Source: Choristoneura fumiferana
Taxonomy: Eukaryota; Arthropoda; Insecta; Lepidoptera; Tortricidae
Length of the DNA: 64,000 bases
Direction of reading: 5' to 3'
Assembly: GCF_025370935.1 (NCBI RefSeq)
Contig: NC_133472.1
Location: 30,751,186 to 30,815,185 of the forward strand
The position numbers and the translations under genes are program-made. Position 1 is the first letter of the stretch. Each line of letters opens with the position of its first letter. Positions 56,236-64,000 of the stretch are shown here, piece after piece. Under the pieces are notes generated by a model. That model saw only the letters and a list, made by a program, of their open reading frames with translations. It did no database searches and was not told the DNA's origin.

Positions 56236-56460
56236 GTGTATGCTCCTACTCCTACTGCTGGGCACAGGTTTCCTCTCAGATTGAGAGGGCTTGGCCCACG
56301 CGGGCCCAGTATGGATTGGGCACTTCACACAAAACATTAAATTGCTACACAGGTTTGTGCAGGCTTCCTCGCGATGTGTTCGTACACCGTAAAGCTCGTT
56401 TGGAATGTAATTTCGCACATGAGTTTTGAAAAACTCAAAAATGCAAGCCCGGGTTTGCAC
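56236..56460 (-). repeat. SINE copy, diverged
   Basis: CCTACTGCTGGGCACAGG, TTTCCTCTCAGATTGAGAGG, CCCACGCGGGCCCAGTATGG, ACACCGTAAAGCTCG and GAAAAACTCAAAAATGCAAG follow the order of the SINE at 45794-46097. The tRNA head (right end) is truncated after CCCGGGTTTGCA. Confidence 0.75.
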
Positions 56461-57654
56461 AGTAATAAAAGTTAACTCACCGCATTTAGGCACAATGACA
56501 TTTCAAATTACGTATACATAGCAAGGAACCGAGCGAGGTCAGTTTACTCGTAGCGGATTCCAGTAAATAACATAGGTAGGTACTCTGGAATTCTGATTTA
56601 CGCGATAGGGATGAAAGATTTAGTACTAGCCGAGAGCAATCGTGTTCGCCGCTCACACGAATAAAATTGAACTAATTGCATGGAATCTGCTAAAACTTGC
56701 CAACGAAAATGCTTTTACATCGCAAGTATGTGTTTAAAAACAATTATGTATGGAGTGGAAATAAAAAAATATGTGCACTAACATCACCATCAATATGTGC
56801 ACAAATATGCCAGCATATTTATTGGAATTAACCAATAAAATTAGGATTAAGTGACAATAAAGGCTTTAGATACGAAAACATGCAGTCAACACTACCATGA
56901 ATCGGAAACCGTAATTTTTACAGTAAATTTTTCTCTTTTTCTGTTTTTAGCAGTCTGTGATCGGACCGACGGCATAAAAAAACAGCAAACAATATCACAT
57001 GTTACGTGTCCTCGCATAAAGGGCATTTAACATGATCCGGCTACAATCGCTTCAAAACGATTCAACAAAGAGTTAAAATTAAATTTTCGTGCCGCAAAGA
57101 AAAAAAACTAGTTACAAGGGGAAATTGGCGGAGACAGTGACAAATTGGTCCCACAAGAGGAGAAAAATTTTCGCTCACTCTAACCAACGTGTGGAGCTAT
57201 CCTTTATACTCCTCTGGCAGTGCGTGCATGCAGGACTGTAAAACACATTGTACTGAAATAATTGCCGTCCCTGAACATTATAATAAATATGCTGTTTTTG
57301 GCTATTTTCATATTCTGCGTCAGTTACAATGAGCGGAGCGCACACAGCTCTTTACTTTTATGACGTGTTTTTATTGTCTAAGTGATATAGTTAACTATGT
57401 AGGCATAAATACCCTGCTTGTGGGAAAAACACATAGAATTTAATATTTAATTTAAATAGAATTCAATTTAAAGTCTTTTTTATTTAAGTGGAAAGTCATG
57501 TGCCATTCCTGATACAAGTGTATAATGTTTATCTTTATTGGAAGTCCCAACCCTTAATTTTTGTAACAATGTTATTTTTAGTGAAATTTTTTTTTTTCGT
57601 TTTGCATGTTCATGTGCCATTTTACATTGAATGAAGTCAACCTTCTCATATTCA
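56461..57654. other. Gene-free stretch
   Basis: I see no gene or clear repeat here. Confidence 0.45.
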
Positions 57655-57752
57655 TCATCATGATCATCAACCGGAACACGTCCACCATTGAAAAAAGGTC
57701 TCCTACTTAGAACTCTCGTGATGTCGTCAATCCACTTAATGAAAGGCAGGCA
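57655..57752 (+). repeat. SINE-like fragment (CTCTCGTGATGTCGTC family)
   Basis: CACGTCCACCATTGAAAAAA, GGTCTCCTACTTAGAACTC and TCGTGATGTCGTCAATCCAC match the family at 3125-3300. The minus-strand frame over this region (57480-57779) is therefore unlikely to be a gene. Confidence 0.5.
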
Positions 57753-59009
57753 TTTATTAAAATATCTTCCATATTTCAATCTACTATATTAATCATGTTA
57801 TATTTCATGATATAGGTGGGTATATTTAATATATTAAATTATACGTTGAATAGAGTTACCTGTGTCGGGAAATGAAGCGTATCAAACAGATTGAGTAAAA
57901 TAAAGTTTAACTTCTTAACCCAGCAATAGCGGCTTGAGCGCTGAAATCTAACTTCCTGAACGGTTCGATACAGTTTCCGCCTTTGTTTGTAGCTAGGTTT
58001 CTCGCGTTTACTACTCGGCGCAAGTGGTGCCCGACATTTTATTTTGTTTACGGCTTTCTTCACCCGAATACAAATAACTAATATAAGAATCGGAAGTTTA
58101 TGATATTATATTTTTATTAAGCTGGCAAAATCATATCAAGTTTCATATTCTCAGTTTATAAATGCTCATATTTGGAATAAAAATTGATTTCAAGAATCGT
58201 ATATAACTACCACCACTCCGGGATTTTAACACTTTAGTCTACTAGTAACTACAACCTCTACTCGATGTCGAGATAATTTCAAGGTGATCAAGTCTAGTTA
58301 TGTATGAGTGAAAATCGCGACAAATTAAAACAATACCTATTTTGCATTTATTTTTCTAAATTTCGCACCTGGTTATCCCAAGCAACGCCGCAGCTAAATA
58401 TTAGCATGGCTTAAAATGTGGGCGTTTAAACTTGGAACGAAGTTCAGGCAAGCGAAACTAAGTTAATGGAGTAGAATATAACTTACTGGTGACCACGCTG
58501 TGGCGAACTTAATACGGCCATTAATTACCAGCCGATAATAACAGGTAGGTAACAGAATAATTAAACTGCAAGTCTTTACCTCTGTCTAGTACTCTAGGAC
58601 AAATATAGAACAAATACGGCATATAAACTCGTACCTTACTGGTACTGCTAGGAACTACAGTTCCTAAATAGAAGTTGACTATATAAACCGTCTATCAATT
58701 CAAAACTTTCACCTTATATTTTCTATTAATTGTCAGTATGTCCTGACATATTCAAATGCGAGCCTACGTACAAGTTCTAATTAATCCACATTTATTATTT
58801 CAATTTTCATTCCATTTATCAAAAAAAAATGTTATTGTTATTGTTCAAATTTCCATTATTTACTCGCATTTCCGAAACGTTTGTTTTCTTGCGCATGAGG
58901 GTGGAAAATCATTCGGCTTAGTCGAGCTTTGTAAACAAGTGTGAGGTCGTTGCTCCGTCGAAAGGATTTTATTCCGATTCATTACCATCGGATAAGGGGC
59001 GCTGAGCGC
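57753..59009. other. Low-repeat, gene-free stretch upstream of the promoter candidate
   Basis: There are no known elements and no coding frame. If the promoter at 59010 is real, regulatory sites would be expected here. GTGTGAGGTCGTTGCTCCGT (58939 on) is the only GC-balanced patch close to it. Confidence 0.4.
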
Positions 59010-59041
59010 TATAAAGGCGACATACTGCGCCGGGTATCAGT
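59010..59041 (+). promoter_or_regulatory. TATA plus initiator core promoter candidate
   Basis: TATAAAG at 59010-59016 is followed by TCAGT at 59037-59041, the arthropod initiator. The A of the initiator (59039) lies 29 bases after the first T of the TATA box, the optimal distance. The sequence GCGCTGAGCGCTATAAAGGC around it is locally GC-rich. The arrangement is typical of highly regulated insect genes such as cuticle protein genes. No downstream gene could be identified. Confidence 0.5.
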
Positions 59042-59092
59042 AGTTACATTAACAATTACAGTTAAGTTTAATTCACGTCGTCAACTCAAATA

Positions 59093-59185
59093 ATGCGGGT
59101 GGAGACCGTAAACAAAACAATTACAATCCTAAGAAGGGTAGTTACGATTCCCCTTCACAAGTTCCTTGCTTCGGCCCTCAAGTAA
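59093..59185 (+). CDS. Hypothetical first coding segment after the promoter
   Basis: The first ATG after the predicted start lies 54 nt downstream and opens a 30-codon frame (MRVETVNKTITILRRVV ...) that stops at 59183. Possible donors lie inside (ACC|GTAAAC at 59108 and CTCAA|GTAATG at 59182), so the ATG may begin a short first coding exon, as in many insect cuticle genes. No acceptor partner or protein family was identified. It may equally be untranslated. Confidence 0.2.
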   Translation: MRVETVNKTITILRRVVTIPLHKFLASALK

Positions 59186-59624
59186 TGTGACTCTTTGACA
59201 ATAAATTACAGAGAACTTTGTGCAGCTTAGGTTGTACCCTGAGTACAGAGCGTTTTAAGCTTTTGTAAAGTATTTTAAACCATTGAACTTAATTTATCCA
59301 AGTTAAAAGTAGATACCGAAGGTAATACTGCCTTTACGTGGTAACAAACAAACAGGTAAATTATGGGAGTAAAAAGGTATTACCGTTTTATATTCACTCG
59401 CATTTGCTAGGATTTGACAAGTAATATTTAGTTTAAGACATTCCATTTTTAGTTTTTTTTATATATATTTAATAATGATCCAAGCTATCCATTTCAGGGC
59501 AATTACGCATAAGCTTCCAAAGCTCCCTATTAGAAAACTTTAAGTGAGCAGTAACAATTTTCTCATGAATATTTTTTCTCAGATCTATGTAATAAAAAAA
59601 TAAGTGAAATGTTAATTGAAAATG
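59186..59624. other. Gene-free stretch
   Basis: I see no gene or clear repeat. Confidence 0.4.
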
Positions 59625-60095
59625 CAGCCTCCTTTTCAACCGACGAAAAAAAACGTAGGAGGTTCTCAAGTCGACGCATAACTTTTAACAGAGTAATCCA
59701 ATTTTGATAATTCTTTCTATTGGAGAGCGTATACCCTAAGAGTGCTCCCATTTAAATTTGAAAAAAAAATCCCTAAAGGTAGGAAAACAGGGGATGATTG
59801 ATTGATCAGTCACTGATTGTAATGCATGACCAGGCATAACTTTTTACAGAGTAGTCCGATTTTGATAATTATTTTTCATTGGATAGGGTATACCTTGAAG
59901 TTGGTACTATACAAATAAAGAAAAAAATTACGCCAATGGTGGGAAAAAAGTATAAAATAAAAACTTTTTAACAAAAAAATTAAACAGCCCTAACCTATAA
60001 TTGTCTACCTCACCTACATACTATATAATATTGGCTTCTATCATTTCTGCTGGTTCGTGCTGAGCCACCGACTTCAAACTAGTACCTAGATTAAG
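59625..60095 (+). repeat. ACCGACTTC-type repeat, longer copy
   Basis: TTTTCAACCGACGAAAAAAA, CGTAGGAGGTTCTCAAGTCG, then two similar internal units (CATAACTTTTAACAGAGTAA at 59679 and CATAACTTTTTACAGAGTAG at 59836) and the end TGCTGAGCCACCGACTTC. The repeated internal unit is not visible in the copy at 22350. Confidence 0.55.
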
Positions 60096-60404
60096 GTTAA
60101 TGAAAAAAAGGTTTATTATTTATTGCTTTTCTGTTTTTTCGGCGGTATTTTTTTTTTAAGTTTTTACGGTTACGTTACGTTGCCGATATTGTGTACCCAG
60201 CATACTACGTTACTCAATCTAGCTTCTTACCTCAACTTGATCCAAAGTGATTCATGTCACGACTAGCGTAGCAGTCGTAGCACAGTCTACGGATGAAATC
60301 GTGCGGCTACGAACTGCGTAGCAAGACCTCTACGATGTCTGCTGGTGACACATTAATTTCTTATTTTATAAATAAAAGTATGTTATTATTACATCATCAG
60401 AATT

Positions 60405-60510
60405 ACTTTGGCCTATATGTATACGTCACACTGCTGGGTACAGGCCTCTCCTAAGAATGACAGAGCTTGGGCTGTAGTTCCCACACGGGCCGGGGACTTC
60501 ACATACATAA
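60405..60510 (-). repeat. SINE tail fragment
   Basis: GTATACGTCACACTGCTGGG, TACAGGCCTCTCCTAAGAAT and GCTTGGGCTGTAGTTCCCAC match the tail half of the SINE at 45794-46097. Confidence 0.65.
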
Positions 60511-60769
60511 AATTACATATTGTGTAAAAAATTGCACCTACCTCAAACTACAAATAAAAATCTTTGATAAAATGAAGTCTTGGACCACCAAACTCTACAT
60601 AAAAGCGTAACGTCAAAGCAAATGCCATTTTTTTAAACCTGTGAACACAAAAAAATATCTTAAAGTGGTAGCGATAAATCAGTATCAATTAGCTTTAAAT
60701 AAACAACTCATATAATATAATTCCCTGCTAAATTATAGCTTTCCAGTACTAAGACTCTCCAAGCTTAGC

Positions 60770-60832
60770 CGCAAACAGATGGACGGACATGGCGAAACTA
60801 TTAAAAGTTCCGTTTTTGCCATTTTAATGACA
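60770..60832 (-). repeat. Left-end fragment of the 0.5 kb GGTTCC family
   Basis: GATGGACGGACATGGCGAAA, CTATTAAAAGTTCCG and TTTTTGCCATTTT are the reverse complement of the family's first 60 bases. No other part remains. Confidence 0.6.
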
Positions 60833-63800
60833 GACTCTAAACAAAGCGTAGGTTATAAAGTCACAATCAAAAAACGAGACTAAAAACAGCTTGTATCATA
60901 CAAGTACAGTGTTTGTGCATTAAAAAACCAAGGTAATAATAATGACTTTCTATAACTAACCTGTACTATGGAACTTGACCATCTTTAAGTGAGTGCGGCT
61001 CTACGAGTAATATTCGTATTAATAAATCGAACTCAAATACATCGGCATCCTCAGGAACGGGTATTACGTTTAATTTCATACGAGTGAAGCATTCAACGCT
61101 GCGGTATCTGAGTACTACGAGTATATTTAGTAGCAAATGCTACAGAAGTGGAGCAGCTGAGCGTCCGCTCCCGCTCCATCCCTGCCCCTGCTAGCAGCAG
61201 CATTTGGCAAGGGGTAATGAACCTCTGGATGTCTGTCAGAGTCGCAGCGCTCGGCGCCACATCATTAATTTCAACCTAATGTCTGAAGCGAGCGAGGCGA
61301 CGTAACCGACCACATTTTGTGTTCACAGACACGCTAGTAAAATCTCACTGGATGTATTTTGTGTCACTGTTTGGTATGGCAACAGTTTTAATGTACTTTA
61401 AAAAAAAATATAAGACTACCATAAAAGTTTTTTCGTCGTCAATCTGATTACAATATTGGATCACAACCACGTCTTTAGGTACGAGTATGGCACGTTTTTC
61501 GTATATTTACTCATACTTACTCAAGAAGGCCGTAATGCCATTAACCAACAGAGTATGTATAACCCAATATACTCAGTATTCACATACGAGTAAATAAAAC
61601 CATTTCAACCAAACAGTGATCAACTTTTTCCCGTGAGAGCGAACGTGCATAGCAATTTGTGACGGCCGACGCCGGCACTATAGCGTCAGTTTGCGTTTTT
61701 GGCGTTTTGCATGAAACGCCGCAGATTCGCTTGGACGGAAAATGGTTTAACAATTTTCATGAAAATTAACAATTGGATGGAAAGGAGTGGACCTGATCGT
61801 TTTTTGCTGACATCGTGATCCATTTAATGTATTTGATAGATTTCAATTTGATTTACAAGCATTTTGTAGTCATTTAAATTGCAAGATAATCGCTTTATAA
61901 TAACATTATTGGGCAAGTATATAACAGACAGTGAAAACTGCATAAGATATCGACAATAAGTAGGTATAAAATGTCTCCAATCGCGTGTTTATGCTCTCGC
62001 CTCACCTTCAACTCGTACCGCAATATTTAAAATATTTTGCTTCGATTTTTTTTATATACTTACCCGTGTCGCTTTTACTTCTATCATAGTTAATATTCTG
62101 TCACCTAACCGACATACGTTAGTCCAATGATTCTATCATTGGACGGACACCTCATTTGACAACACTTTAGTAACTACTAATAAATAATAATAATAAATTA
62201 ATAATCTAATCGCAAGGCTTACGTTTAGTGGGTTAGTTTACCAACTTTTTTATTAAATTTAGTCAATAGAAAGTAATTTTTCAAATAAAGTGTCGGTCGA
62301 AGGACGTATTTAGTCAAACAGCTATGGGTGAAACATTAGTAACCATCAAAATCATCATCATCACAAAGCTTTATTTGGCTCTTCCAGCGTCCTTACATCT
62401 TAGACCACCAACTCAGCAACCGCTGTTTGTCTGAACGTTAAACACCGCGTCTCCGAATGTGCCCGAGTAGCACTCTCTGCCACAATCTCCGTTGCCACCT
62501 TACTTTCCATCTGTTAAATGGGAGGACAAAAGTCTGGCCAACGCCACTCATCGTGACAGTTCAAGTTCACGAAACATGAAGGTAATGTTAGTCAGATATG
62601 CTAGAAGGTAGTAAGTACCTACAGTCATCCAATTTAATTCAAAGGCCGACACACCACTTTGTCATCGTGATATTCATGTCATTTGATAAGCTTTGTTAAA
62701 GACCAATAAAATTAATTACTGTAATAAAATTTACGGTAGCCCAATAATCAAAAGCCTTGATTGTAAATCTCAACTATTCTTTAATAAAATAACATTATTT
62801 ACTACCACCGGCAGGCGAAAATGTATTAGTTCTTAGGTAGAAACTTCTTTTTCTCCTCTCCAGGGTACATACATACATATATCCCTCCCGCACGTTTCAC
62901 TATAAATTATATTCATTCGTCGTTTTCCGTCGGTATCCTACGACCATAACCAGTTCACAACAGTCCATCTTACAGTCGACCTGCGCTGTATCTCCTGGTC
63001 CGGGACTCTTCGAGAAACTTAACTCAGGCCTCTCCTCTCCTCCCTAATTTTAAGTGCTAATTTTATATAATTCTAGGCCCTAGCTTTAAAACATATCTGA
63101 CGAAAGCTCTGGATAAAATCAACATGTAGAAATACGAACAATTTAGACCTTTTCATCACCATAATGCTACATACTAAATGGTCGCATCACGAGCCCATCA
63201 CCACAATGAAGTTAATTATGAGTTCGGAGACCGTTAAATATTCCGTCCATAATTGCGAAGTATGATATACTGCAAGCTATGCCCGTTTAAACTAATTTGC
63301 ATTGTAAATGTAGGCGTGAAATAAAAAGACAATTTCTAATTTAATGAATTCATAATGCAAACAGTTAAACATGAAGGGGAAAGTTTGTTAAATTCTTTGA
63401 TTTGTACATGAATTATTTATCTAGGTCTCGCGGTGATACTTTTAGTGTGCAAGTAGTTCAGATAAAAGCGGCACTGGCACTAATGGTGCACTTCCACGCC
63501 ACTTTAAAACTTACCCCTGTTTAATTAATTCAGCTGTACTAATAGAATAACTTCTGGCTGAGATCATTCACCCCGCGGTACAAGGCAGCTTTTCTTTATG
63601 ACTCCTGGGTGGTAATGAAAGTGTTTTTTGTATAAAATTAAGTTTACTAATTATTTTGGGTGCGTACAAAATATCTAATTTCATATTAATAACGTTCACA
63701 AGATTTAATGTACGTTAGATTTAACAACAAATAGTATATATTTTATTGTTCATTATATCCAATGAACGTTATACAAAACGATTTTATACAACGTGAGCGT

Positions 63801-64000
63801 ATAAATATATTATGAATATTATGTATGTACGTATGTAAATACTTGATTGTACATAAAACACAAAATAATACAAAAAGAAAACAACGAAACAATCATTATA
63901 TGAGGTGTAGTCTACAATGTCTACATATATTTAGTATAATGAGAATACATTCGCTCGATAAAGTCTAATTTTTGTCGTTAAATCTAGTTTGACTTGAGTT
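60833..64000. other. Long gene-free stretch
   Basis: No gene was recognised in 3.2 kb. A GC-rich patch at 61136-61320 and another at 61650-61740 have no convincing frame. A short perfect hairpin, GTCCAATGAT/ATCATTGGAC, lies at about 62123-62147. The end of the window is strongly AT-rich. Confidence 0.45.

Noticed and set aside
57480..57779. 99-codon minus-strand frame
   Set aside because: It overlaps a recognisable SINE-like fragment and has no known motif.
1..64000. CRISPR array, bacterial operon, or phage
   Set aside because: There are no regularly spaced identical repeats and no prokaryotic gene density or ribosome binding sites; introns and SINEs show an animal genome.

Overview
This window reads as AT-rich, non-coding insect DNA. 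The best fit is a moth or butterfly (Lepidoptera). Open reading frames are short and mostly accidental, splice-site-flanked coding sequence is confined to one small GC-rich spot, and the DNA is crowded with old interspersed repeats of kinds I associate with lepidopteran genomes: tRNA-headed SINEs, foldback MITEs, CR1/jockey-like LINE scraps and a Tc1 remnant. Family recognition is from memory of repeat motifs, not from a search.

Layout. Positions 1-9700 are gene-free, with degraded SINE and repeat fragments and one good copy of a 0.5 kb family (starts AGGGTTCCGGAGCC, ends GGCCGGTTTTT). Positions 9.7-25.3 kb hold several foldback elements, a (TG)40 microsatellite, a hAT-like MITE, a second copy of the 0.5 kb family, tRNA-related SINE copies, and a 1.03 kb element with arms of about 227 bp at 23723-24747. 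Positions 25.3-32.1 kb are mostly empty apart from a third copy of that family and a LINE 3' tail. Positions 32.15-34.90 kb look like a decayed Tc1/mariner element with a broken transposase on the minus strand.

Positions 35.93-36.43 kb contain the only convincing host coding sequence: a GC-rich exon with a signal peptide and a Thr-rich acidic segment, bounded by a 3' splice site and a GTAAGT donor, plus a phase-compatible candidate second exon. Positions 37.3-39.7 kb hold a head-to-head tRNA-like repeat, a hAT-like element with an exact 8-bp target duplication, and another TIR element. Positions 41.3-50.0 kb are a LINE/SINE graveyard with nested insertions, including a SINE with an exact 11-bp target duplication.

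The dominant gene is in a complete Ty3/gypsy-type LTR retrotransposon at 51241-56117: two LTRs of about 210 bp, TGTA target duplication, a tRNA-Pro-like primer binding site, and one uninterrupted gag-pol frame of 1,329 codons with every catalytic motif present. The last 8 kb are largely empty, except for a well-spaced TATA/initiator promoter candidate at 59010-59041 and repeat fragments.

The elements do not form a pathway. The window is best seen as intronic or intergenic DNA of a gene whose signal-peptide exon lies at about 36 kb, invaded repeatedly by mobile DNA.
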